A stretch of DNA of 51,271 nt, taken from positions 1 through 51,271 of IMG/VR virus record IMGVR_UViG_3300021964_000101; one strand, written 5' to 3'. The notes under the pieces are model-generated. The model was not told the origin of the DNA. It did not search any database and worked only from the letters and a program-made list of their open reading frames with translations. The position numbers and the translations under genes were made by a program. The DNA comes from a virus. Positions 1 through 7,392 of this stretch are shown piece after piece (the stretch's first letter is position 1; every line of letters starts with the position of its first letter).

Positions 1-2
1 CA

Positions 3-89
3 GTAGATTTGAGAGTTGATTTTAGAAATGGAAGCAAAAATATAGACCTTAATGCTAGTGGTTTTGCTTCTTTTGTATTGATATGCTGA
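3..89 (+). CDS. 3' end of a tail-fibre-type protein (partial)
   Basis: The third frame is open from the left edge to a TGA at 87-89 and encodes 28 residues. They alternate polar and hydrophobic residues like a beta strand, with a pattern (LRVDFRNGSKNIDLNASG) close to the C-terminal end of the next-but-one gene (LQFKNRQSNNMSINATG). It is probably the end of a fibre-tip or receptor-binding protein. It does not continue in frame from the right edge of the window, so sequence is missing between the two ends. Confidence 0.5.
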   Translation, partial: VDLRVDFRNGSKNIDLNASGFASFVLIC

Positions 90-122
90 TAATGAAACAA
101 TTTAACATAAAGGAGTTATAAA

Positions 123-416
123 ATGGCAACACATACTAAAACAATAAGTCTTACGGACTTGCAACAAAAAATATTATCTAACGATTTGTATAACGATACA
201 GACAATGCAGGATTAGATTTATGGATTCAAAATGCAGTAGATGGTAAAATTAATAATTGTTGGAAAAGATTTCAACAAGAGTGGACTACAAGGTTAATGA
301 ATGATGATTCTTTTACTGACCCTATTCCAAGTAATCAAGCAGACTTTGTGGCTTTAGTTACAGCTAGAGCAGATTATAAAAATCGTAAAGCTAGAGATGA
401 TGCGAGTAAAGCATAG
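123..416 (+). CDS. Small protein of the tail-fibre module, unknown function
   Basis: This encodes 97 residues after a good ribosome-binding site (AAGGAG, 111-116). The protein is soluble and helical in appearance, rich in Asp and Asn, with a conserved-looking core around WIQNAVDGKINNCWKRFQQEW. It has no signal peptide or membrane segment. Its position between fibre-tip genes suggests a fibre assembly or adaptor role, by context only. Similar short proteins sit in the fibre regions of marine podoviruses as far as I recall. Confidence 0.75.
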   Translation: MATHTKTISLTDLQQKILSNDLYNDTDNAGLDLWIQNAVDGKINNCWKRFQQEWTTRLMNDDSFTDPIPSNQADFVALVTARADYKNRKARDDASKA

Positions 417-427
417 AGGAGTAACAC

Positions 428-913
428 ATGAGTAAAACACAAATACCAACAGGTGGCATAGCAGATGATGCAGTTACTGCGGCTAAAGCAACTGGTTTTG
501 GAAAAATGGCACAAGTTCTTCATGCAGGGGCAACTGCAACTCAAACTAGCAATTCAACAAGTTATGTAGATTGTACTAACATGACAGTGAATATAACTCC
601 AAGTGCTACAAGTTCAAAAGTATTATGTATAGTTCATGCAGGAAACATACAATGTCCGGCAGCGGATGATGATGCAGTTTCTTTTAAAATTTTAAGAGAC
701 ACTACTTCAATTTATGAGGTTATTAATGCAAATTTTAGAACTAATGACGATGAAGTTAATTCAGACCATACTTTTTGTGTTTTGGATTCTCCTTCGTCAA
801 CTTCAGCACTGACCTATAAATTACAGTTTAAAAATAGACAGAGTAATAATATGTCTATTAATGCCACAGGGAGCACGAATAGTTCTATTACAGTTATGGA
901 GGTATTAGCATGA
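428..913 (+). CDS. Tail fibre or receptor-binding tip protein
   Basis: This encodes 161 residues after AGAGGAG. The N-terminus (IPTGGIADDAVTAAK) is the short collagen-free trimer-start motif often seen in phage fibre proteins. The rest is Ser/Thr/Asn-rich beta-sandwich sequence, probably a small jelly-roll-like tip. The last residues resemble the truncated gene at the left edge, so the two may be diverged tandem copies. It overlaps the next gene by 4 nt (ATGA). Receptor binding is inferred from location and composition. Confidence 0.65.
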   Translation: MSKTQIPTGGIADDAVTAAKATGFGKMAQVLHAGATATQTSNSTSYVDCTNMTVNITPSATSSKVLCIVHAGNIQCPAADDDAVSFKILRDTTSIYEVINANFRTNDDEVNSDHTFCVLDSPSSTSALTYKLQFKNRQSNNMSINATGSTNSSITVMEVLA

Positions 914-1122
914 CAAATGATGATAAATTTTGTAAAGCAGTGGCAACTTTAGTTTCCCCTACTCCCGAATATACTTATCAAGGTAATATGGATAATGAAA
1001 CAGTTTTTAATTCTGTTAAATGGAAAACAGGAGAAGATAGTAATGGCAGTGCAGTATTAAGTGATACTCCTCCATCTGGCATTAGTTGGAGTGCTGTGAA
1101 AACTGAAATGGACAAAATTTAA
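910..1122 (+). CDS. Small hypothetical protein of the fibre module
   Basis: This encodes 70 residues and starts inside the previous stop codon (ATGA overlap), so it is probably translationally coupled. It is acidic and ends in a helix-like segment (WSAVKTEMDKI) similar in style to the small proteins at 123 and 1705. No domain is recognised. Confidence 0.65.
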   Translation: MTNDDKFCKAVATLVSPTPEYTYQGNMDNETVFNSVKWKTGEDSNGSAVLSDTPPSGISWSAVKTEMDKI

Positions 1123-1133
1123 AGGAGTAAAAC

Positions 1134-1703
1134 ATGGCACTAAGTAAAATAGATGTAGCAAATATGTTAACAGGTGCAACTCCTGTGGCTAATGGTGGTA
1201 CAGCTTTAACGTCTGGGTTTGTTAATGGTGGTGGACTTACTGAAGCTGACCAATGGAGACTAACCACAGATTTTACAGGTGTTGCTAATCCTATTACTTC
1301 TAACTTAGAACAAAATGATAGCACAGGAAATGGTGTTCCTATTGGCTCATCTATGACACAATCATCTGGTGTTTTTACTTTTCCAAGTACAGGTATTTAC
1401 ATGATTATTGCTACTCTACAAGGTAGAGGTAACAATGGCTCTGGAGCGGCAAACGATAGTGAATTTAGACTTACTATTAAAGTCACTACTAATAATAGTA
1501 CCTATACTGAAGTTGCTTTTAATGGAACTGGAGTAGAAGACAACCGATATTGTACCTCAACAGCACACTATGTTTTTGATGTTACTGACACTACACAATG
1601 CAAATGCTCTTTTAGAGTTTTCAATAACAATAGTTTAATGACGCATGGAGATAGTGGAAAAAACGAAACACATTTTACCTTTATTAGATTAGGAGATACA
1701 TAA
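1134..1703 (+). CDS. Fibre-tip protein with C1q/TNF-like beta domain
   Basis: This encodes 189 residues after AAAGGAG. Residues 1-30 contain the motif TPVANGGTALTSG, typical of phage fibre shafts. From about residue 60 the sequence has the strand pattern of a C1q/TNF-like jelly roll (GVFTFPSTGIYMIIATLQG, then a closing strand HFTFIRLGD). Such domains often form trimeric receptor-binding tips. The domain call comes from the strand pattern and needs a profile search. Confidence 0.65.
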   Translation: MALSKIDVANMLTGATPVANGGTALTSGFVNGGGLTEADQWRLTTDFTGVANPITSNLEQNDSTGNGVPIGSSMTQSSGVFTFPSTGIYMIIATLQGRGNNGSGAANDSEFRLTIKVTTNNSTYTEVAFNGTGVEDNRYCTSTAHYVFDVTDTTQCKCSFRVFNNNSLMTHGDSGKNETHFTFIRLGDT

Positions 1704-1704
1704 A

Positions 1705-1944
1705 ATGAGAGAAGATGGTAGACCAGACCATATACAAGACGCTTTAATAACTATACATACTGGACAGTGGTTTACTTGGACAGATAGTTCAAACAAAATT
1801 TATGCTAACTTACGACTTTCTGAAAAAGTTGGAATAGATGGAAACATTGTAGATAATCCAGTTACAGAATTACCAACAGAATCAGCAGTAAATACAAAGC
1901 TAACAGAATTACAAAACGCATGGGATGCGGCAAACGGAGGATAG
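1705..1944 (+). CDS. Small hypothetical protein of the fibre module
   Basis: This encodes 79 residues, starts 1 nt after the previous stop, and is immediately followed by the S74 fibre gene. It has an N-terminal strand-like half and a helical acidic C-terminus (LTELQNAWDAANGG), as is common for fibre assembly factors. The function is unknown. Confidence 0.65.
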   Translation: MREDGRPDHIQDALITIHTGQWFTWTDSSNKIYANLRLSEKVGIDGNIVDNPVTELPTESAVNTKLTELQNAWDAANGG

Positions 1945-3483
1945 ATGGCATACATAGGAAAATCAATAGAGAGTGGCACATTTAGTGTTCTCGATACGAG
2001 TGGCAATACCTACAATGGGTCTAACACCACATTTAGTTTAGGTTCACAAGTTGGTTCTGCGGCACAGCTTTTAGTCTCCCATGACGGGGTTATTCAAAAA
2101 CCCGGAACAGACTATACTTTAGCAAGTGGAGGTACACAGATTACCTTTACCACAGCTCCTGCAAGTGATGCTTCTATCTTTATTGTAGAAATATCGGGTG
2201 CTGTTGGTGGCACAGTTACACCTTCTGATACATCAGTTACAGCAGACAAACTTAACACTGCTTTATTAACAGGACACACAGACATAGGAGCTAATTTAGC
2301 GGATGCAGATTTATTTCTTGTGGATGATGGTGCGGGAGGCACTTTAAGAAAAGTTGCCGCTTCAAGAATAAAAACATATGCAGGTGGAGCTGCGGCTGAT
2401 GACATTACAGCAGGAGATGGTGCTGTAAGTTTAAGCACAACTTCTGGAAACATAACTATTGAAAATGACGCTAGTGATGGCGACATAATATTTAAAGTTA
2501 ATGATGGTGGTGTTGATAAAACAGTATTTACTATTGATGGTTCTGATAACGGAAAACTTATTTTTCAAGATGATGTAGCGGCTATTTCATTAGACAAATT
2601 AATTGGAAAATTTGATACAGATACAGGAATTGATTTTGGTGTAACAGTTGGTGGTGGAGATGCTTCTTCGGCAGACCCATCAAATGTTATTTCATTTACA
2701 ACAGGTGGCGATGAAATGATGCGACTTGTTACAGAAAGACAAAATTATACTACTTTAGCTGTAGGTGACACTTCAAATTTAATATATCACGGATATGTAT
2801 TTGCTCATGGGCATGAAGCAACACAAAATGGAGGTTCTCAAATTGTTATATTTAGGCATGAAGGAACTTCACCTTATGGTATGCAAATTCATTTTTCTGG
2901 TCAAAGTCCAGATAATAATACTCAACATTTTATAAATTGTAGAGACCAATCTAGTGATAGATTTAGAGTTGAGTCTGATGGTGATGTTCAAAACCACGAT
3001 AATTCTTATGGTTCAATATCAGATGAAAGAATTAAAGATAATATTGCAGATGCTTCATCACAATGGGATGATATTAAAGCATTAAAAGTTCGTAAATTTA
3101 AAATGAAAGATGATATTTTACAATATGGTGCAGAAAATGCTACATATAAATTAGGATTAATAGCACAAGAAACAGAATTAGTTAGTCCCAACTTAATTAA
3201 AAAAAGAAAAGCAAGTGTACAAGAAGTAAGACACTCATCTGAGTTTGGTACGGTTGTTGATGATACCGATGCTCCTATAGTAGATAAACATCAAAACCCT
3301 GTTTTAGATAGTGATGGAAATCCTACATATCAAAAAAAGGTTGTACCTAAAGAGGGTGATGCGGCACTAGTAAGACAAATGAAATATTCTGTGTTATATA
3401 TGAAAGCAATAAAGTGTTTGCAAGAAGCACAGACTCGTATTGAAACATTAGAATCTAAAGTAAAAACTTTAGAAGGAGCATAA
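1945..3483 (+). CDS. Tail fibre/spike with C-terminal S74 intramolecular chaperone
   Basis: This encodes 512 residues. The N-terminal part matches common phage fibre repeats (SVLDTSGNTYNGSNTTFSLG, and LVDDGAGGTLRKVAASRIK at about 125-143). The C-terminal 155 residues carry the peptidase S74 signature GSISDERIKDNI, with the expected Ser359-Asp360 catalytic pair, then LGLIAQE and a final coiled coil (about 475-510). In this family the chaperone drives trimerisation and then cuts itself off. The stop overlaps the sulfotransferase start (TAATG). The phrase VDDGAGGT is shared with the truncated fibre at the right edge of the window. Confidence 0.85.
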   Translation: MAYIGKSIESGTFSVLDTSGNTYNGSNTTFSLGSQVGSAAQLLVSHDGVIQKPGTDYTLASGGTQITFTTAPASDASIFIVEISGAVGGTVTPSDTSVTADKLNTALLTGHTDIGANLADADLFLVDDGAGGTLRKVAASRIKTYAGGAAADDITAGDGAVSLSTTSGNITIENDASDGDIIFKVNDGGVDKTVFTIDGSDNGKLIFQDDVAAISLDKLIGKFDTDTGIDFGVTVGGGDASSADPSNVISFTTGGDEMMRLVTERQNYTTLAVGDTSNLIYHGYVFAHGHEATQNGGSQIVIFRHEGTSPYGMQIHFSGQSPDNNTQHFINCRDQSSDRFRVESDGDVQNHDNSYGSISDERIKDNIADASSQWDDIKALKVRKFKMKDDILQYGAENATYKLGLIAQETELVSPNLIKKRKASVQEVRHSSEFGTVVDDTDAPIVDKHQNPVLDSDGNPTYQKKVVPKEGDAALVRQMKYSVLYMKAIKCLQEAQTRIETLESKVKTLEGA

Positions 3484-4229
3484 TGAAAAAATATTTTTTT
3501 TTAAATGGTATGCCAAGAGCGGGTAATACTTTACTTGCATCAATATTAAATCAAAATCCAGATATTAAAACAACTGCAAATAGTTTGACAATGGGTTTAA
3601 TAAGAAAAGCAAATAATTTAAAATATTTAAGTAATTTAAATAAAGATAAAGATACAGAAATATTTTTAAATTTTCCAGACCACAATTCTTTAGAAAATGT
3701 TATAAAAAATATTATTCCAAATTATTATAAAGATTGGAATTGTAAATATATAATAGATAGAAGCCCAGTAGGTCTGCAAGGTAATTTAGAGTTAATGCAA
3801 AAATATTTAGGGCAACCAATAAAAGTTATTGTATTAATGAGAAAAATAGAAGATGTTCTTTCGTCATTTCTTAAAGTATTAAAAAATGTAAAAGGAACAG
3901 ATGAAGAAAAAGTAAAAAACTTAATGAGAGTTAATGGTCCTATTCACAACGCTGTATTAAGCACACAAAATTTACAAAATAAAAATATAGCACATTTTGT
4001 AGAATACACTGATTTAATAAATAATCCAAAAGAAGTGATTAATGGTATTTATAAATTTTTAGATATACCAAAATATAATCATAGATTTGTTAATTTAGAA
4101 CAATTTAATATTAATGGTGTAAAATATGAAGAAGATATTAAATTGCATACAATTAAAACTGATAAATTATATATGACACATCATAAACCATTATCGAATA
4201 ATATTTTAAAAAGTATAAGAGGTAAGTAA
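3483..4229 (+). CDS. Sulfotransferase (PAPS-dependent family)
   Basis: This encodes 248 residues. The N-terminus has the 5'-phosphosulfate-binding loop NGMPRAGNTLL (residues 8-18). A 3'-phosphate-binding-like segment, VIVLMRKIEDVLSSF, includes Arg120 and Ser127/128. The middle motif IIDRSPVG fits the sulfotransferase fold. It should move sulfate from PAPS to a hydroxyl or amine of a sugar, lipid or protein. The gene overlaps the fibre gene, so modification of virion fibres or host-surface glycans is a reasonable inference, but the substrate is unknown. It is more AT-rich than its neighbours, which would fit recent acquisition. Confidence 0.8.
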   Translation: MKKYFFLNGMPRAGNTLLASILNQNPDIKTTANSLTMGLIRKANNLKYLSNLNKDKDTEIFLNFPDHNSLENVIKNIIPNYYKDWNCKYIIDRSPVGLQGNLELMQKYLGQPIKVIVLMRKIEDVLSSFLKVLKNVKGTDEEKVKNLMRVNGPIHNAVLSTQNLQNKNIAHFVEYTDLINNPKEVINGIYKFLDIPKYNHRFVNLEQFNINGVKYEEDIKLHTIKTDKLYMTHHKPLSNNILKSIRGK

Positions 4230-4366
4230 CGTCTAAACTATCTGTAAACAATAGTTACTTTACACCAGTAAAGAAAAGAACTTCAATAGGTAACTCATCA
4301 AGGAGTAAGCCTAAAAATAAAAGTAAAAGGTTAAACTTTAAAAAATATAATAGACAGGGTAAATAG
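4229..4366 (+). CDS. Small basic peptide, probable ACG start
   Basis: The frame is open for 45 codons and is rich in Lys, Arg and Ser (SVNNSYFTPVKKRTSIGNS near the start, KKYNRQGK at the end). I recall similar short basic peptides beginning MSKLSVNNSY in marine phages. The equivalent first codon here is ACG, placed as TAACG across the sulfotransferase stop, where a TAATG overlap would be normal. AGAGG lies 6 nt upstream. No ATG, GTG or TTG fits. Either ACG is used or the gene is decaying. Its stop overlaps the GTG start of the next gene. Confidence 0.55.
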   Translation, partial: TSKLSVNNSYFTPVKKRTSIGNSSRSKPKNKSKRLNFKKYNRQGK

Positions 4367-5088
4367 TGAAAAATACAATTACATTAGCTACAATAATTTT
4401 AGTAATGCAAATTGTATTAACATTTTCAACCGTTCGTGCAACAGATACAAATACACAATCAAATCAAAGTGGTTCTAACACAAATATAACAGGTGGCTAT
4501 ACATCAACAACGTCAAATACGTACAGTGGTGGGCAAACAAACACAACAACCAACACCACTACATCAACTTCCAATGGGTCAGATATACCCGTTAACTCGG
4601 CTAACTCCCCTTCATATTCAGCGATGTCGCAAGATGTATGTAGTATGGGCGTTAGTGGTTCTGTGTCTACCCTTGGCTTTGGGGTATCTGGTGGCAAGCA
4701 TGTAAGGGATTTGAACTGTGAGCGTATTAAGCTCAGTAAAGTTTTATACGACTATGGCATGAAAATTGCGGCGGTAAGCCTATTGTGTCAAGATGAGCGT
4801 GTGTTCGAAGCAATGCTTATGGCAGGCACACCTTGTCCATTTGAAGGTAAGATTGGCCCGGAAGCAATAGCACAGTGGAATAAGTACGATGTAGAAAGAC
4901 CAGACTATGAAACGTACATACAAAAGCTAGAGCAAAGGTCTCGTATTGATGAAGAATTAGCGGAAATAGAAAGACAAGAAGAAGCTAAAAGACAACAAGA
5001 AGAAATACAAAAGGCTATTGCAGAAAGTAAAATAATAGAAACAGATTTAGAAACAAAAGAAAAGAAAATAATTAATGTCCATAATTAG
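4366..5088 (+). CDS. Secreted or envelope protein, unknown function
   Basis: This encodes 240 residues with a GTG start overlapping the previous TAG. Residues 1-25 form a clear signal peptide (hydrophobic core, cleavage near TVRA). A Ser/Thr/Asn/Gly-rich linker follows (26-85), then a conserved-looking cysteine-containing core (about 86-160, with SMGVSGSVSTLGFGVSGGKH and four Cys), and a charged coiled coil (180-235). Export to the periplasm is likely. It sits with another exported protein and a membrane protein between the fibre and ejection modules, so a lysis or envelope role is possible. No family is named. Confidence 0.75.
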   Translation: MKNTITLATIILVMQIVLTFSTVRATDTNTQSNQSGSNTNITGGYTSTTSNTYSGGQTNTTTNTTTSTSNGSDIPVNSANSPSYSAMSQDVCSMGVSGSVSTLGFGVSGGKHVRDLNCERIKLSKVLYDYGMKIAAVSLLCQDERVFEAMLMAGTPCPFEGKIGPEAIAQWNKYDVERPDYETYIQKLEQRSRIDEELAEIERQEEAKRQQEEIQKAIAESKIIETDLETKEKKIINVHN

Positions 5089-5093
5089 AGTGT

Positions 5094-5210
5094 ATGAAAT
5101 ACTATATAAAAAATACAACTCTATGGATGCTTAGAATTTATATTGTATGGTCAATTTGTTTAGATATAAGTTTAGTTACTGGACTTTTGTATTATTTCTT
5201 TGTTTATTAG
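5094..5210 (+). CDS. Possible small hydrophobic peptide overlapping the next gene
   Basis: An ATG at 5094 opens 38 codons encoding a peptide with aromatic and hydrophobic character and few charges (LWMLRIYIVWSICLD is typical). It overlaps the start of the 5147 gene in another frame. A membrane peptide is plausible, but the ribosome-binding site is weak. It may be chance, since hydrophobic alternate frames are common opposite signal peptides. Confidence 0.35.
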   Translation: MKYYIKNTTLWMLRIYIVWSICLDISLVTGLLYYFFVY

Positions 5211-6667
5211 CAAGACCTGTTTTTTCTGTTGGTGAAATAAATACAGGTAATTTATTAAACAATAGCACATTTGATAATGGCTCATTAAGTGGATGGACAA
5301 CAAATAATAGCGGTCAATATCATGATGGTATAGGTAATGAATGTCCGGGCATAACTATTGATTATGATAGCTCTGGATGTGGTACATCTGGTAGTGCCGC
5401 TTTAAATGGTGGCGGCTATATTGAACAAACCCTATCTCTTGTTGATGATGGAGGTTTACACAAAGCAGAAATAAACGAAGGCTTTGAAAGTAAATTATCT
5501 GTAGACGCATGGTTTTGGAGCGGTTCTAATGACCAAGTTATTATTCGTCAAACATTAACTGATGATAATGGTAATGTTACAACACAGACAAGAATAGTAA
5601 CGGGAACAACAGATACTGTATACACGAATGGATATGAAACATATTCAGATACCATAATTATAGGCAGTAATACACAAGCTGACTATGATATAACAGCACG
5701 AATAGAAGGGGTTGATGGTGGAGGTTATAATGATGGAACAAGCCACAATGCACCAGATATTGATAACGTTACACTAGATGTAACATATTCTAAACCAACT
5801 GTTTTGGAAGAAACACAGTTAGAAGAATTAGAAATAGAAGAATTTATAATTGGTGATATAGAAGATACACTAAGTCAAGATAGTAGTTTCTTTGAAGAAT
5901 ATGAAATTGTATCACTAGAAGAGTTTATGATGCCCATGGAAGAATCATCATCTATGGACACAATGGTGGCGGAGGAATTTTCAGAGCCCGTAACAGAGGA
6001 GGTAACAAATGATACCTATGACGATACAGATTTGAAAGAACCTACTCCAACTATGGAAGAAGGCCCAAAGGACGAAGAAGGCCCACCAGAGGTTATTGAG
6101 AATGAAGAAACGCCAATGGAACAGCCCGATAATAGTCCTACAGAAGAGGAAACAGTAGAGGAGGAAAAACCAACCGAAGAAGCGCCACAAGAAGAAGCTA
6201 ATAATGAAAGTAATGACGAAGACAAAAAAACAACAGAGGAGGAAACCGAATCCGATAGCGAAGAATCTAGCGAGTCCGAAGTACAGACAGCAGAAGAAGG
6301 AGAGCAAAAGGGTATACAATCGGACACAGTGGCAGAAGCAGGGCCTACTGCGAATGTTGGAGGGGTTGAGATAAACATTGAAAATGTAGCAAAACAATTA
6401 TCTAAACTAGATAAGTTTTTGTTACAACCAAGTCTAGAAAATTATAGCAACGCTGTTTTTTACACAGCAAAAGATATGTATGAAGGTTCAGAGCTAACAG
6501 CTTATATATCATTAAATTTATCTTCATACACAGGTGACATTTATGGTGGGGTTACTCTTGATAATTATATCTTGAATGACCCCATCGAAGTACAAAAAAA
6601 GAAATTATTTAATATACGTAATATAAAAAGAAAATTACTAGCTGAACTGGAGGCACTTAAACAATGA
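5147..6667 (+). CDS. Exported protein with carbohydrate-binding-like domain and Glu-rich repeats
   Basis: This encodes 506 residues. A signal peptide is visible at 1-27 (TFVLFLCLLARPVFS). Residues 32-215 look like a CBM-type beta sandwich (NLLNNSTFDNGSLSGWT, then a closing VTLDVTYS strand). Residues 220-415 are very acidic low-complexity sequence rich in Glu, Thr and Pro. The C-terminal 95 residues are ordered and begin near INIENVAKQLSKLDKFLLQPS. It resembles a secreted adhesin-like or envelope-anchored protein. The stop overlaps the next start by 4 nt. The function is unknown. Confidence 0.75.
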   Translation: MVNLFRYKFSYWTFVLFLCLLARPVFSVGEINTGNLLNNSTFDNGSLSGWTTNNSGQYHDGIGNECPGITIDYDSSGCGTSGSAALNGGGYIEQTLSLVDDGGLHKAEINEGFESKLSVDAWFWSGSNDQVIIRQTLTDDNGNVTTQTRIVTGTTDTVYTNGYETYSDTIIIGSNTQADYDITARIEGVDGGGYNDGTSHNAPDIDNVTLDVTYSKPTVLEETQLEELEIEEFIIGDIEDTLSQDSSFFEEYEIVSLEEFMMPMEESSSMDTMVAEEFSEPVTEEVTNDTYDDTDLKEPTPTMEEGPKDEEGPPEVIENEETPMEQPDNSPTEEETVEEEKPTEEAPQEEANNESNDEDKKTTEEETESDSEESSESEVQTAEEGEQKGIQSDTVAEAGPTANVGGVEINIENVAKQLSKLDKFLLQPSLENYSNAVFYTAKDMYEGSELTAYISLNLSSYTGDIYGGVTLDNYILNDPIEVQKKKLFNIRNIKRKLLAELEALKQ

Positions 6668-7146
6668 AAATAATAGATAAATTATCTACATACGCGGCAC
6701 TTATAGGAACTATATCAGTTATCGGAGGAGGATTTTATGCGTGGGGTGAGTTTAATACACGCCTATCCGCACTAGAAGGTGAGCCACCAGTAAATTTACA
6801 GCCACTACAAAGTAAAGATAAAGAATTATCAAAAGAAATTAATGATAATAAAATTGATTTAATTGATAGAATTAAAAAGGTAGATGATAAAATACAACCA
6901 GTAGATTTAACTCTTGTATTTAAAGAAATTGGTAAATTGCGTGAACAAATTGCAATGCTACCAAAACCTAATAATTTAAATCCCATCTACACTTCTTTAA
7001 AAGAATTAGAAGAATATGCTTGGGAATTAGAAGAAGATATTGAAGAATTAAGTAAGCAAGTAGCTATTGTATCAAAAGAAAATGAAATACAAGATGCTAT
7101 GCTTGAAGAGATTAAATTAGAATCGGGTAACCCGTTATCTAATTAA
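6664..7146 (+). CDS. Membrane-anchored coiled-coil protein
   Basis: This encodes 160 residues. A single transmembrane helix lies at about 10-28 (YAALIGTISVIGGGFYAW), followed by coiled-coil regions (about 55-90 and 110-150). The shape resembles accessory lysis or spanin-like proteins and also ejection-tunnel proteins. Its ATGA overlap with the exported protein upstream suggests they act together at the envelope. No family is recognised. Confidence 0.7.
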   Translation: MKIIDKLSTYAALIGTISVIGGGFYAWGEFNTRLSALEGEPPVNLQPLQSKDKELSKEINDNKIDLIDRIKKVDDKIQPVDLTLVFKEIGKLREQIAMLPKPNNLNPIYTSLKELEEYAWELEEDIEELSKQVAIVSKENEIQDAMLEEIKLESGNPLSN

Positions 7147-7188
7147 TACGTCAAGCCTCGGGAGTGGTCGCCCAACACTGGAGGATAT

Positions 7189-7392
7189 ATGGCAGAAAAA
7201 CAAGAACAACCAACTGCACAAGTTAATCAAGACTTAATGCAAGAGGTTATTAATAAAATAGCTTCACAACGAAATGAAGCCTATAATAAAATAGCGACTT
7301 TAGAAATTCAATTAGGAAATTTACGAAAAGAAAATATGCGATTGAAAGCGACTATAGAAGCTGAAAAGGAGTTTAAGAAAAAGGATAAATAA
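7189..7392 (+). CDS. Short coiled-coil protein
   Basis: This encodes 67 residues after GGAGG. The sequence has almost continuous heptads (IASQRNEAYNKIATLEIQLG, then LRKENMRLKATIEAEKE) and a Lys-rich end. It is probably an oligomeric structural or assembly protein. It abuts the large virion gene at 7392, with the stop and start overlapping. Confidence 0.7.
   Translation: MAEKQEQPTAQVNQDLMQEVINKIASQRNEAYNKIATLEIQLGNLRKENMRLKATIEAEKEFKKKDK

Noticed and set aside
2112-2486. Minus-strand 124-codon frame opposite the S74 fibre
   Set aside because: It is a shadow of the fibre gene with no start signal and no operon context.
5981-6397. Two long minus-strand reading frames inside the 5147 gene
   Set aside because: They are antisense shadows of the Glu-rich low-complexity region; one is almost only Ser/Val and the other Phe/Cys, and neither has a ribosome-binding site.
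7158-7170. GGGAGTGGTCGCC shared with 22501-22513
   Set aside because: A 13-nt match between two places is expected by chance in 51 kb, and one copy is coding sequence.
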